A DNA stretch of 64,000 nucleotides from JAVBNN01 sp031551525 (GCA_031551525.1 JAVBNN010000023.1:56862-120861); one strand, 5' to 3'. Positions 48,518 to 57,599 are shown, counted from the stretch's first letter. Made by a program: numbers and translations. Notes: generated from the letters alone by a model not told the origin.

Positions 48518-49630
48518 ATGACCAAACGCAAACGCCCTAATGGAGAGGGAACCATATATTACGACAAGAAAAAAGACCTCTGGCGCGCCATGCTGCCGAC
48601 ACCGCTTGGCCGACGCATGACCAAATCCAGCAAAAGCGAAGAAGTAGTCAAGGACTGGTACAACCAGCAGCGCCTGCTTATCGGCCGCGGCAAACACATA
48701 GAGCCGCACGCTATCACAGTTTTGCAGTGGATAACAGAGTGGCTGGACAGTTATGCCAAAATCAAAGTAAAGCCTCGGACATATGACCGATATGTCAGCA
48801 TATCCAAACACCTTGCCCCCATTTATCAGGAACGTCTCCTTGCGCTCTCTCCAGCACACCTACAACGCGTTTACAATGGAATGCTGAACACTTACTCGCC
48901 CCAAACCATAATCTACGTTCACAGCCTCGCACACAACAGCCTGCGGCAAGCCGTACTTAACAACCTAATACACGATAACCCGGCGGACAAAGTAACCTTA
49001 CCCAAAAAGACCCGCAAGCCTATAGCCATATACACCCCCGATGAAATCCTTGCCCTGATCGCGGCAGCCGAAAATTACCGCAATAGCCTAGTCGTCAAAC
49101 TCACCTACGCCACCGGACTGCGCCTCTCGGAAGTGCTGGCCCTGCGCTGCGAAGATATTAAAGGTAATGATCTTGAAGTAAATCAAACCGTCCACGAAAG
49201 TACCAGCCAAGGCAAATACTACTCGGACACAAAGTCCACCAACTCACGCCGTAAAATACCCATCCCGCAAATCATCGCAACGGCCATCGACGAGCACAAA
49301 CTAAAAACCGGCATACGGCAAGGACTCCTGTTCCTGAATACCCGAAAAACCGGCGAAAGCCCACATAACTACCTAAGCAAAATCTTCTCAAAAATTCAGG
49401 AAGATGCCGGCGCGAAAAAAGGATTTCACTGCCTGCGCCACACACACGCAACCGAACTCCTCAGCTCCGGCATACCCATACACGACGTATCGCGTCGCCT
49501 TGGCCATGCTAAAGCAAGCTTTACCCTCGATACCTATATCCAATTTATGCCCGCCTCAGATGAACGAATGATAAGTGCGATCGACATCCTCTTAAACCTA
49601 GACGCCAGAAAAACAAAAACGCCGCAATAG
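48518..49630 (+). CDS. int: tyrosine integrase
   Basis: 370 residues from the ATG after AAGGAG. Arm-binding domain (GEGTIYYDKKKDLWRAMLPT), SAM-like core-binding domain (VLQWITEWLDSYAKIKVKPR), then catalytic R202 (ATGLRLSE), H304 and R307 (HCLRHTH), H330 (LGHAK) and Y340 (TLDTYIQF). It recombines the core in the tRNA-Thr anticodon loop. Arm-type repeats follow its stop codon. Confidence 0.93.
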   Translation: MTKRKRPNGEGTIYYDKKKDLWRAMLPTPLGRRMTKSSKSEEVVKDWYNQQRLLIGRGKHIEPHAITVLQWITEWLDSYAKIKVKPRTYDRYVSISKHLAPIYQERLLALSPAHLQRVYNGMLNTYSPQTIIYVHSLAHNSLRQAVLNNLIHDNPADKVTLPKKTRKPIAIYTPDEILALIAAAENYRNSLVVKLTYATGLRLSEVLALRCEDIKGNDLEVNQTVHESTSQGKYYSDTKSTNSRRKIPIPQIIATAIDEHKLKTGIRQGLLFLNTRKTGESPHNYLSKIFSKIQEDAGAKKGFHCLRHTHATELLSSGIPIHDVSRRLGHAKASFTLDTYIQFMPASDERMISAIDILLNLDARKTKTPQ

Positions 49631-49657
49631 CTTAAAAACTACTGCGACGTTTTTTAT
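49617..49657 (+). terminator. terminator after integrase
   Basis: AACGCCGCAATAG pairs with CTACTGCGACGTT (two mismatches) around CTTAAAAA, followed by TTTTTATTTTTT. Confidence 0.55.
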
Positions 49658-49668
49658 TTTTTGTTTAC

Positions 49669-49690
49669 GTTGCACACCCGGTTGCACACC
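49669..49690 (+). repeat. integrase arm-type sites, right arm
   Basis: GTTGCACACC (49669-49678) and GGTTGCACACC (49680-49690), matching the pair at 3116-3137. Confidence 0.6.
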
Positions 49691-49709
49691 CGAAACCTTG
49701 AAGGCATTG

Positions 49710-49782
49710 AGCCACCAACATGAATTTAACCTGCGACCAACGCATTACGAATGCGTTGCTCTACCGGCTGAGCTATGGTGGC
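49710..49782 (-). tRNA. hybrid tRNA-Thr(CGU) with damaged 3' half
   Basis: Cloverleaf on the minus strand: acceptor GCCACCA/TGGTGGC, D stem GCTC/GAGC, anticodon stem ACGCA/TGCGT with loop TTCGTAA (anticodon CGT), U73. The 5' half is chromosomal, the 3' half from the phage. Compared with the old 3' half at 2978-3023 it has T-loop TTAAATT (C56 to A), T-stem CATGT (G52-A62 mismatch), U44, and CAA where CCA was encoded. Loss of C56, which pairs with G19, and the broken stem make function doubtful. Confidence 0.85.
49740..49752. other. attR core
   Basis: ACGCATTACGAAT, identical to attL at 3011-3023; right end of the prophage within the tRNA-Thr anticodon arm. Confidence 0.85.
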
Positions 49783-49838
49783 GATATGGAAACATTTTAT
49801 CCCCAAAGAGCGTTGTTGTCAACTTTAAAGTACCGCAG

Positions 49839-51446
49839 TCAGGAGTGTCCACGCTGCAAATAGCGCTCACGCAGTGTGTCGCAGTAACGTCCGAGGATTG
49901 GCACCTGTGCCGCGTCGCTCCAAGGTAGCCCGCCGGTAAAAAGCACCAGCGGCATATATATACCCGCCCCCAAGAACACCGCCAGCAGTAAGAACCAGTT
50001 GCCGATGTAGGCCTGGCTGTAGGATGCCAAAAAGATCCCGCCCGCCATGACCAGCGACGCGCCGAAGACACGTAATGTTACTCCCATCTCGAGGACAAAA
50101 CCTGTATAACGCCAAATAAAAAACATGTTTATCAAAGCCGCCAGTGCCATATCGGCTACCGTGGCATAGGCCGCGCCTTTTATCGCCAAGGGAGCCTCTG
50201 CCACCAGTTGCCAGTTGAGCACTACCTTTACCGCCGCCGCCGCGATCATGGCTAGTACCGGTATGCGGGTGAGGCCCAGCCCCTGCAGTATCCCCGTACT
50301 AACCTGATGTAGCCCGAGAAAAAAGATAGCCATGCTGGATGCACCGATGACTGTAGCTGCGCCAGGTGAATTGTACACTACACTCGCCACCGGTTCAGCC
50401 AACAGAAAGAGGCCCACTGCGCAAGGCACCGTGACCGCCACTGCTATCCGAAAGGCTGTTCCCGCTTTATCGGCTATATCCTTTTCATCTCCGGCAGTAC
50501 GCGCCGTGGCAATCGCGGGAACCAGCGCTATGGACAAGGCTGCCGTCAGGAGGGTGGCAAGGTTTATCAGCGGCACTGCCATGCCGGTCAGATAGCCAAA
50601 TAACTCCGTTGCCTTATGCGTATTATAACCGGCTACTTCGAGGCGCTGCGGTACGATGAGCATATCAAGATTCGCCACAATCGGTAGCATCAAGCTGGCC
50701 GCCGATATCGGCAACGCCAAACGTAAAAGCCGTTTAAAGAGTTCTGTGCTGCTTTCCTGTTCCCGCTCCTCGGTCGCGATAAAACGGTTCGCATGCAGCC
50801 GATGAAGGCGCTGCACACAAAAAGACAGTAATAAGAGCGCCATCAACGCACCCGCAGCCGCGCCCATACTGGCGCCCGCCGCTCCATAGCTCAATCCCAA
50901 AGGTAAAAGCAGCCAGGCAAAGAAAAGCATGGTGATAACTCTAAACAGTTGCTCAATGATTTCCGATGCCGCCGTAGGTGCCATTTTTTGCCAGCCCTGC
51001 AAGTAGCCGCGCATACTGGACATAAAAGTTACCAAAAAAACTGCAGGCGCCAGGGCAATAATCGACCAAAAGGCTCGTTCATCGCGGATCCATTCATACT
51101 TGACCAGCCAGCCGGCGCCAAGAGTCATAAGAAACATACATAGCGCGCCCGTAATAAACAATACCCGTCGGGACAGTTCAAACACCTGCCGCGCGCCGCA
51201 GTAATCCCCTTTAGCCAGTTTTTCCGCTGTGACAATAGATATGGCCACTGGAATCCCGGCCGACGACAGCGTCAAAGCCAACAGGTATATAGGAAATCCC
51301 ATCTGGTAGAGGCCGATACCTTCGCCGCCCAGTATCCGGGAGAGGAACACCCAGTTCAAAGAGCCAATAACTTTGACGACTATCCCCGATATAGTCAATA
51401 TAAGCGTCCCTTTTAAGAGGATCTTGTTTTTACCGGATTCGTCCAT
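49839..51446 (-). CDS. MurJ/SpoVB-type lipid flippase
   Basis: 535 residues with about 14 membrane spans, of the MOP superfamily (polysaccharide biosynthesis protein / SpoVB, YtgP group). LKGTLILTISGIVVKVIGSL, IGLYQMGFPIYLLALTLSSA and GIPVAISIVTAEKLAKGD are the N-terminal marks. It probably moves lipid II or another lipid-linked sugar across the inner membrane. ATG after CGAGGTAAAG; a good promoter lies 50-80 bases upstream. Confidence 0.85.
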   Translation of the reverse strand: MDESGKNKILLKGTLILTISGIVVKVIGSLNWVFLSRILGGEGIGLYQMGFPIYLLALTLSSAGIPVAISIVTAEKLAKGDYCGARQVFELSRRVLFITGALCMFLMTLGAGWLVKYEWIRDERAFWSIIALAPAVFLVTFMSSMRGYLQGWQKMAPTAASEIIEQLFRVITMLFFAWLLLPLGLSYGAAGASMGAAAGALMALLLLSFCVQRLHRLHANRFIATEEREQESSTELFKRLLRLALPISAASLMLPIVANLDMLIVPQRLEVAGYNTHKATELFGYLTGMAVPLINLATLLTAALSIALVPAIATARTAGDEKDIADKAGTAFRIAVAVTVPCAVGLFLLAEPVASVVYNSPGAATVIGASSMAIFFLGLHQVSTGILQGLGLTRIPVLAMIAAAAVKVVLNWQLVAEAPLAIKGAAYATVADMALAALINMFFIWRYTGFVLEMGVTLRVFGASLVMAGGIFLASYSQAYIGNWFLLLAVFLGAGIYMPLVLFTGGLPWSDAAQVPILGRYCDTLRERYLQRGHS

Positions 51447-51497
51447 CTTTACCTCGTTAAACCGCCGGCCACAACCTTAGCCTGCTTTCTTCTATCT

Positions 51498-51526
51498 ATA
51501 TTACCAGCAGTAAGGGTTTTTACCAA
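51498..51526 (-). promoter_or_regulatory. promoter of flippase gene
   Basis: TTGGTA, 17 bases, TAATAT on the minus strand. Confidence 0.55.
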
Positions 51527-51551
51527 GTATTTTGTTTGTGGTGTAAATTTG

Positions 51552-51615
51552 TTGACACAGAAAAAAAACCGTGTTATATTTCATGTGAATAACTGTTCAT
51601 TTGTTCATGTAAAAA
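51552..51615 (+). promoter_or_regulatory. promoter and operator of metal operon
   Basis: TTGACA (51552-51557), 17 bases, TATATT (51575-51580). Right after it TGAATAACTGTTCA and a further GTTCATG form overlapping inverted half sites of the type bound by ArsR/SmtB repressors. Confidence 0.7.
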
Positions 51616-51628
51616 AGGAGGTGCTATC

Positions 51629-51973
51629 TTGCAAGAAAAACTGGCTTCTATAAGATCACTGGCAAGCGAAGAAAACAAAACCCGCTTGCTTGCGTCTGAG
51701 CAACCGCGTAAGCTTGCCGAAATATTCCGGGTGTTGGGAGATACCACGCGTATCAAGCTTATTTTGGCCCTCCTTTATGAGGAAAAATGCGTCCAGCATT
51801 TGGCCGAAAACATAAGCATGAGTCAGTCCGCTGTATCCCACCAACTTAGGCTGCTGAAAACAGCGCGTCTGGTAAAGACCCGCCGCGAAGGTAAAAACAT
51901 CGTGTACTCACTGGATGATGACCACATCGAGGGCCTGGTCGCCCAAGGTCTCGAACATGCGAGCCACACTTGA
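51629..51973 (+). CDS. ArsR/SmtB-family metal repressor
   Basis: 114 residues, TTG start after GGAGGTG. Winged helix with MSQSAVSHQLRLLKTARLVK as recognition part, a cysteine in EEKCVQHLAE at the alpha3 site and D/H residues in LDDDHIEGLVAQGLEH at the alpha5 site, so a Cd/Zn/Pb sensor is likely. It lies 15 bases before the pump gene and would release the operator on metal binding. Confidence 0.85.
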   Translation: MQEKLASIRSLASEENKTRLLASEQPRKLAEIFRVLGDTTRIKLILALLYEEKCVQHLAENISMSQSAVSHQLRLLKTARLVKTRREGKNIVYSLDDDHIEGLVAQGLEHASHT

Positions 51974-51988
51974 TAAGAGAGGTGCATT

Positions 51989-54301
51989 ATGACAAATACT
52001 GCTTCCATAAATATGCAAATATTTCAGATATCCGGCTTGGACTGCCCGGACTGCACCAGCTCGCTGGAAAAGCTTATCCAAAAAATACCTGGTGTACAGT
52101 CTGCCACTATCCAGTTTCCTTCCGGCAAACTAACCGTACGGCATGAAACGGCGCCGGAAGCCATCATCAGTCTGATTGAACAGCAAGGTTATTCGGCGGT
52201 TTTAAAATCGTCCGATTATACCACAGTACACACTTTCAATATACAAGGCCTTGACTGCCCCGACTGCACAAAAAGCTTGGAACAATTACTTTTAAAACGT
52301 CCGGGGGTAAAACAGGTTTCCCTGAAGTTCCCTTCCGGTAAACTGCTGATAGAGCACACCAGCCCGCCCGGCGAGATAATAAGCCTCATCCAGGCGCAAG
52401 GCTACACCGTTGCCCTGGAAGGGCTGGCCGTCAATAAACGTGCCTGGTGGAAAGACCCCGCCACTTTTTCTTTGTTTGTCGGCATTATATTGCTGGCGGC
52501 AAGTTTCACTCTTAAAGCTTCCGGCTATGCGGGCTCGCTTTCTTATTTATTTGCCTTTTCGGTTCTGACCGCCGGTTGGCCGGTTTTTCGCGCCGGGTCA
52601 AGGTCTCTCTTGGCAGGCCTGTTGGACATGAACGTACTTATGACGATTGCGGTTCTGGGCGCCGCCTTTCTCGGCGACTGGCTGGAAGCGGCGGCTGTAG
52701 TCGTTTTATTCGGTTTGGGCCGGGCTTTACAGGCCTACACACTCGCCAACGCCGAACGTTCACTCAACGCCCTCCTAACTGCCGCCCCCTCCTCCGTACT
52801 CAAATTGGTCAACGGCAAGTCCCAGGAAGTAGACAGCGCCACCGTCCAAACTGGCGATACCCTGCTTATTCGTACAGGAGAAGTACTGGCGGTAGATGCT
52901 GTTGTACAAGACGGGCGGGCCGCCGTAAATCAAGCTTCGGTCACCGGCGAGTCGCTGCCCCGCGATGTAGCGCCCGGCGACAAACTGTTCGCCGGCAGTT
53001 ACCCGACGGACAGCCAACTTACTGTGACCGCCAGCAGTACCATGGCGGATTCCATGCTCAGCCGGATAAAAACACTGGTAGAAAACGCCCAGACGGAAAA
53101 GCCGCCCAGCCAGGAATTTGTCGAGCGCTTTGCCCGCATCTATACTCCCATCGTCATAGCCAGCACGGTGCTTTTAGTGGCCGTACCCTGGCTGCTGCTT
53201 GGTCAACCGCTCGATACCTGGCTATACCGGGGATTGGTATTGTTGGTGGTGGCCTGCCCCTGCGCGCTCATACTCTCGACACCGGTCGCCACCGCCGCCG
53301 CCATTAGTGCGGCCTCGCGCCTCGGTATACTTATAAAAGGCGGCGTCGCCCTTGAGAATGCCGGCAAGGTCAAAGCTATCGCTCTTGATAAAACAGGCAC
53401 TTTGTCTACCGGAAAGCTTACCGTAGCCAATCTTTACGCTCCCCATCCTTTTTCCAAAGAAGAGGTGCTGCGCCTGACCGCCGCACTCGAAACGTCGTCT
53501 TTTCACCCGGCCGCACTGGCCATTCTGGCTGAAGCCCAAAATCTCGAATTGCCGCCGGTAAAAGACATAAATAACCAGTCCGGCCTCGGCCTATCCGGTC
53601 TGGTGGACGGAAAACGCGTCACCGCCGGCAACAGTTCCTTTCTTGAGAAACAGGGAGTAAATATTGCCATTCTTTTGAAAAAACAGATGGAATACCAAGC
53701 ACTGGGCGCCAGCGCAGTATTCGTGGCTATAGACGGACAGGCGGCCGGGCTTTTTGCGCTGATGGACAATATTAAACCTGACGCCGCCGGCGCTATCGCA
53801 AAATTGCGTTCTCTTGGCCTTGAGCACATCATTATGCTGACGGGCGACCATGAAAAAGCCGCGGCCAGCATAACCGGCCGTCTCAAACTGGACGCTGCGG
53901 TCAGCGGCCTTTTGCCGCAAGGCAAATCCGCCGTGATCGGCAAATTAAGAAACCAGTACGGCAGTGTAATGATGGCCGGTGATGGTTTAAACGACGCTCC
54001 CGCCCTGGCCAAAGCCGATGTCGGCGTAGCAGTGGGCGCCGCCAGTTCTACTGCGGCGCTTGAGGTAGCTGACATAGCGCTAATGAACGACAAAATAGAG
54101 CTGTTACCCACACTCATAGAGATCAGCAAGCGCAGCAGCCGGATCATCAGGCAAAACACTCTCTTGTCCGTTGCCAGCAAAGCTTTTTTCCTGGTATTGA
54201 CCCTGTTTGACCTGACCACCCTGTGGCTGGCCGTCCTCACCGATACTGGGGTTGCGGTGCTCGTTGTCCTCAATAGTATGCGCCTTTTGAAAGTTTCCTG
54301 A
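51989..54301 (+). CDS. Cd/Zn/Pb-exporting P1B-type ATPase
   Basis: 770 residues. Two N-terminal metal-binding domains with GLDCPDC (C19/C22 and C90/C93), eight membrane spans, phosphatase loop TGES, the metal-channel CPC in VVACPCAL (about 423-425), phosphorylation site DKTGT (about 467), HP in SSFHPAALAI and MAGDGLNDAPAL. The pairing with an ArsR-type sensor and the D-C-x-x-C form of the metal domains point to divalent soft metals rather than copper. A terminator follows. Confidence 0.9.
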   Translation: MTNTASINMQIFQISGLDCPDCTSSLEKLIQKIPGVQSATIQFPSGKLTVRHETAPEAIISLIEQQGYSAVLKSSDYTTVHTFNIQGLDCPDCTKSLEQLLLKRPGVKQVSLKFPSGKLLIEHTSPPGEIISLIQAQGYTVALEGLAVNKRAWWKDPATFSLFVGIILLAASFTLKASGYAGSLSYLFAFSVLTAGWPVFRAGSRSLLAGLLDMNVLMTIAVLGAAFLGDWLEAAAVVVLFGLGRALQAYTLANAERSLNALLTAAPSSVLKLVNGKSQEVDSATVQTGDTLLIRTGEVLAVDAVVQDGRAAVNQASVTGESLPRDVAPGDKLFAGSYPTDSQLTVTASSTMADSMLSRIKTLVENAQTEKPPSQEFVERFARIYTPIVIASTVLLVAVPWLLLGQPLDTWLYRGLVLLVVACPCALILSTPVATAAAISAASRLGILIKGGVALENAGKVKAIALDKTGTLSTGKLTVANLYAPHPFSKEEVLRLTAALETSSFHPAALAILAEAQNLELPPVKDINNQSGLGLSGLVDGKRVTAGNSSFLEKQGVNIAILLKKQMEYQALGASAVFVAIDGQAAGLFALMDNIKPDAAGAIAKLRSLGLEHIIMLTGDHEKAAASITGRLKLDAAVSGLLPQGKSAVIGKLRNQYGSVMMAGDGLNDAPALAKADVGVAVGAASSTAALEVADIALMNDKIELLPTLIEISKRSSRIIRQNTLLSVASKAFFLVLTLFDLTTLWLAVLTDTGVAVLVVLNSMRLLKVS

Positions 54302-54305
54302 TAAC

Positions 54306-54338
54306 AAAAGCCTTCGGTGTTTAACCGAAGGCTTTTTT
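54306..54338 (+). terminator. terminator of metal operon
   Basis: AAAAGCCTTCGGT pairs with ACCGAAGGCTTTT, followed by more T; it can also act on the opposing lipoprotein transcript. Confidence 0.85.
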
Positions 54339-54349
54339 ATGCAATGACA

Positions 54350-55015
54350 TCAAACGGTCGCCTTGCGCCGCCAGTTCCATATCCAGCCGCCTACCGCCAC
54401 GGCCAGAGCCCCGGTCAAACCGATACTCCACCAGTGCCATACTCGTGCCCGGGCATTTATCTGGGTACCGGTGACCATGTTCAGCTTCCAGGACAGATTC
54501 TTTCCCGCGTTTTCCACTGTAGCGGCATTATTTTCTCCTGCCGCCACTGGCAGGTTTATGTTGTAAGTAAAATCTATCTTGCGCAAAAGCGACTCGCGCA
54601 ACTGCTTTTGGTCGGCAGTCAGGGTGACGTCGTCTTTGACCGAGCCAAATAATATTTCAAAGATATAGTCATCGTAAAAAAAGCCTTTTTGTACGTATGA
54701 CCTGTTTTTTATATTTTCCGAATTGTTAAATAAACCGATCTGCTGTATTTCTTCAAGTGACAGAAGATGTTTCCTCGCGATAAATCCCCGCATATTTCCT
54801 TCCACGGCATCTTCCACTGTCATACCCTGGCTTTGCAGTTTGTCGCGCTCTTCGGCCAATTGTTTATAGAACAAGTCTATTGCCAGTATTTTATATCGTA
54901 TATCAGCCGAGCCGTCATTTTTAACATCCAAAGTAACGCCGCCCCTCATGCAACCAGACAAAAAAATAACGGCCAACAGGCAATATATAAAACTGGCTGT
55001 TTTGCTTTTTGACAT
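54350..55015 (-). CDS. LppM-like lipoprotein
   Basis: 221 residues from the ATG after GGAGGTACTT. Signal peptide with lipobox LSGC (Cys near 22), then a beta domain beginning GVTLDVKNDGSADIRYKIL, and a C-terminal membrane anchor (WWSIGLTGALAVAVGGWIW) with a basic end. This matches the LppM/DUF3153 type, attached at both ends. Function unknown. Confidence 0.6.
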   Translation of the reverse strand: MSKSKTASFIYCLLAVIFLSGCMRGGVTLDVKNDGSADIRYKILAIDLFYKQLAEERDKLQSQGMTVEDAVEGNMRGFIARKHLLSLEEIQQIGLFNNSENIKNRSYVQKGFFYDDYIFEILFGSVKDDVTLTADQKQLRESLLRKIDFTYNINLPVAAGENNAATVENAGKNLSWKLNMVTGTQINARARVWHWWSIGLTGALAVAVGGWIWNWRRKATV

Positions 55016-55095
55016 AAGTACCTCCGCGGCAATGGTTTTTAAATATAATACCATCTTCTTGCTTTGATGTATATATTTTACAATAGTAAAAAATA

Positions 55096-55125
55096 AAAAG
55101 GCTACCCGGCTCGGGCAACCTTTTT
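55096..55125 (-). terminator. terminator after BKACE2
   Basis: AAAAAGG and CCTTTTT with an inner CCCG/CGGG stem; T-rich on the minus strand. Confidence 0.75.
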
Positions 55126-55142
55126 AACAAACAACAGGCACG

Positions 55143-56048
55143 CTATTTTAGTTCCAATATTTGCCGCGCTTCGTCAGGAGTAGCAATCTCACGGTCAAGC
55201 GTTTTTAGTATATTGACGATTTTAGCCACTGATTCACCATTGGATTTTGACAAGACATTCTTGCTCAAAAAAATGTTGTCTTCAAGCCCAACGCGGACAT
55301 TACCACCCATAAGCATAGCCGCCGTAACAAGATCAAACTGCTCCTTACCCGCTGCGGCACAAGACCAAACATAGTTATCCCCAAAAGTCTTCTGAGCAGT
55401 ATTATGCAAATACACCAGATTGTCTATGTTGGCCGGCAGTCCCCCCATTATGCCCAGCACATACTGGATATATACTTTCCCTTTTAGCGCGCCTTTTTTG
55501 ACAAAATGGGCTATATTATTAAGCATTCCCACATCGTATACTTCAAACTCCGGCTTGGTATTATTTTCTCCCATAACACGAATATATTCTTCAATATCGC
55601 GAAAAGTATTGGAGAAAGGTACACCATAGGTATTTTTTACAAAAGGTATTTCCCAATCATATTTAGGTTCTTTGATTTTATCCGCTATCTGTGAAAAGCA
55701 AAAGTTTACCGAACCAGCGTTGCAGGAAGCCAACTCTGCTCTACAGCGCGGAACAGCCGCCAACCGCTCCTCTACGCTCATGCCAATAGCGCCGCCGGTG
55801 GTTATGCCAATGACTACATCGCATTTATTGCGTATCGTATCGGTGATCTGCTTCACAAGCGCTGGATTGCTTGCGGGTTTGCCAGTCTCCGGGTCTCTTG
55901 CGTGTATATGTACTATGGCCGCACCCGCGTTATAAGCAGCTACTGCTTCATCTGCTATTTGCTCCGGTGTAACAGGCAAATATTCTGTCATGCTCGGTAT
56001 ATGCACCGCTCCGGTAATAGCTGCTGTCACAATCACTTTTTTAACCAT
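55143..56048 (-). CDS. beta-keto acid cleavage enzyme 2 (BKACE, DUF849)
   Basis: 301 residues from the ATG after GGAGGGATATTT. VIVTAAITGAVHIPSMTEYL, IVHIHARDPETGKP (zinc-binding His pair), IGITTGG, and VRVGLEDNIFLSKNVL are BKACE marks. The family joins a beta-keto acid with acetyl-CoA to give acetoacetate and a new CoA ester; the prototype acts on 3-keto-5-aminohexanoate in lysine fermentation. It is the last gene of the cluster, behind a terminator that would lower its expression. Confidence 0.85.
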   Translation of the reverse strand: MVKKVIVTAAITGAVHIPSMTEYLPVTPEQIADEAVAAYNAGAAIVHIHARDPETGKPASNPALVKQITDTIRNKCDVVIGITTGGAIGMSVEERLAAVPRCRAELASCNAGSVNFCFSQIADKIKEPKYDWEIPFVKNTYGVPFSNTFRDIEEYIRVMGENNTKPEFEVYDVGMLNNIAHFVKKGALKGKVYIQYVLGIMGGLPANIDNLVYLHNTAQKTFGDNYVWSCAAAGKEQFDLVTAAMLMGGNVRVGLEDNIFLSKNVLSKSNGESVAKIVNILKTLDREIATPDEARQILELK

Positions 56049-56078
56049 AAATATCCCTCCTACTTTTATCAACAATCG

Positions 56079-56111
56079 AAAAAGCCGCCCGGCAAACCCG
56101 GGCAGCTTTTT
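56079..56111 (-). terminator. intergenic terminator between transporter and BKACE2
   Basis: AAAAAGCTGCCCGGG and CCGGGCGGCTTTTT on the minus strand; partial readthrough would supply BKACE2. Confidence 0.75.
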
Positions 56112-56117
56112 CATGTT

Positions 56118-57467
56118 TTAGAATATGATAAAACCGATATTGTAAACCACCGAGAATACGACGTAGAACACTATGCAATAACCCATGATGTCCCGCATTT
56201 TCATGCCGGCCATAGCTAAAAGCGGTATGGCAAAGAACGGCTGTATCAGATTGCTTATCTGTTCGCCCACCATAAAGGCGCGCAATACTTCCGGGGCGCC
56301 CAGGCCCAGTTTCATGCCGGCGTCGATCATTATCGGGCCCTGGATGAGAAGAATACCGCCTGACGAGGGGATAAACAGATTGACTATACTGGCGCTTATA
56401 TACGTCCAGAAAGGGAAGCTTTCCGGCGTAGAGATGGCGATAAACCAACCGACCATGATAGGCACCAGCCCGGACGCCTGCATCATGCCCTGGATACCGG
56501 CATAGAAAGGATACTGTAGCACGATGCCCCAGGTCATTTTCACACCGTCGCAAAACGCGGTGTAAAATTTCTTCGGTGTGCCGTGAAGGGCAATACCGGC
56601 GAACAGCATCAGGAAATTGAAGAAGTTCAATTGTATATCAAAGCCCTTGGTGGCAAACCAGTTCACACAGAAGGACAGCCCCATCAGGCTCAGCAAAACA
56701 GTGATGATCGTGCTGTTTTCCACTATAGTGGCAAAGGTTTTTTCTTCTGTGACATCTTCTGTTGTGGAAGATTCCACCGCTTTTTCAAAACGTTCGCGGA
56801 TCTTGGCATCCAGCACGGGAACGTCCTTGTCTTCCGGGTGAAAGAGCCAGAGCAGTGCCGGCGCGATGATAAACGTGCTAATAATGGTCATTACCAACAA
56901 TTCCGGGTGCAGCGAGGTCTGTGATAAAGGAATGATGCCGATTTTTTTCTCCAGAAAGTGTCCCGGGGAATTTACCAGCAGCGCGATGGAGATAGACAGT
57001 CCTATGGCGCCCACACACCAGCCCAGGTAAGAACTGGCCACGAGGAATTTAAAGTCAAGGCGTTCGATACCCCGCCCAAGTCTCGGCGCGAGAAGAGCGC
57101 CTACGACGATGCCGAATCCCCAGTGTATGAAGGACAAAACGGCGGTAGTCAAAAAAATGAATGTAGCAGCGCCCATGGATGTTTTGGGAATGCCTACCGC
57201 GCGGTCGAGCAGTTTCGACACCAGCGGCGTGGTAGCCAAAGTATAACCTGTAACGATCATCAGTACCATTTGCATGGAGAAAGCCAGAAAGCCCCAAAAG
57301 CCTTTATACCAATATTCGATCATCGCGAAGGGAGATTGCCCGGCCATGGTTATACCCATGACATAAATGACAAAAGTAAGCAGTACCGCAAAGAGAAAAG
57401 AGTCTGGTGTGTATTTGTCCATCCCCATGTTCAATGATTGCCCTAGTTTGATCAGCCAACGTTTCAT
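56118..57467 (-). CDS. AtoE-family short-chain fatty acid transporter
   Basis: 449 residues, about 12 membrane spans, ATG after GGAGGTGAATATT. SLNMGMDKYTPDSFLFAVLL, GFWGFLAFSMQMVLMIVTGY, FIHWGFGIVVGALLAPRLGR and NLFIPSSGGILLIQGPIMID match the AtoE family, which moves acetoacetate and other short fatty acids. Between two BKACE genes it could import the beta-keto or hydroxy acid substrate or export acetoacetate. Confidence 0.87.
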   Translation of the reverse strand: MKRWLIKLGQSLNMGMDKYTPDSFLFAVLLTFVIYVMGITMAGQSPFAMIEYWYKGFWGFLAFSMQMVLMIVTGYTLATTPLVSKLLDRAVGIPKTSMGAATFIFLTTAVLSFIHWGFGIVVGALLAPRLGRGIERLDFKFLVASSYLGWCVGAIGLSISIALLVNSPGHFLEKKIGIIPLSQTSLHPELLVMTIISTFIIAPALLWLFHPEDKDVPVLDAKIRERFEKAVESSTTEDVTEEKTFATIVENSTIITVLLSLMGLSFCVNWFATKGFDIQLNFFNFLMLFAGIALHGTPKKFYTAFCDGVKMTWGIVLQYPFYAGIQGMMQASGLVPIMVGWFIAISTPESFPFWTYISASIVNLFIPSSGGILLIQGPIMIDAGMKLGLGAPEVLRAFMVGEQISNLIQPFFAIPLLAMAGMKMRDIMGYCIVFYVVFSVVYNIGFIIF

Positions 57468-57519
57468 TAAATATTCACCTCCGTAAAGTATCCCTTGGTA
57501 AATATGCCTGGGAGAAACA

Positions 57520-57541
57520 GGGGATGCTTTTCCGCATCCCC
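57520..57541 (-). other. intercistronic hairpin
   Basis: GGGGATGC and GCATCCCC pair around 6 bases between BKACE1 and the transporter gene. No T run follows, so it is an RNA stability or processing element rather than a terminator. Confidence 0.5.
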
Positions 57542-57599
57542 GCTCTCAGGTTTGCATCCGGTACAACACACCTAAACAAAGCATGAATGTTTTTTTACG

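Larger units (their letters stand above)
3011..49752. mobile_element. temperate podovirus-type prophage, 46.7 kb
   Basis: The element is bounded by a 13-bp core repeat in a tRNA-Thr gene, with a tyrosine integrase next to attR. It carries a full head gene set in the order of Bordetella phage BPP-1 and T7-like tail tube and ejection proteins, no long-tail tube, tape-measure or sheath gene, so a short-tailed virion is expected. Lysis, replication and immunity regions are present. A nonsense codon in the helicase gene and a damaged reconstituted tRNA suggest some decay, but the structural genes all look intact. Confidence 0.92.

Noticed and set aside
3011..49752. Diversity-generating retroelement, expected because the head genes resemble phage BPP-1
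   Set aside because: No reverse transcriptase gene and no template/variable repeat pair near the fibre genes.
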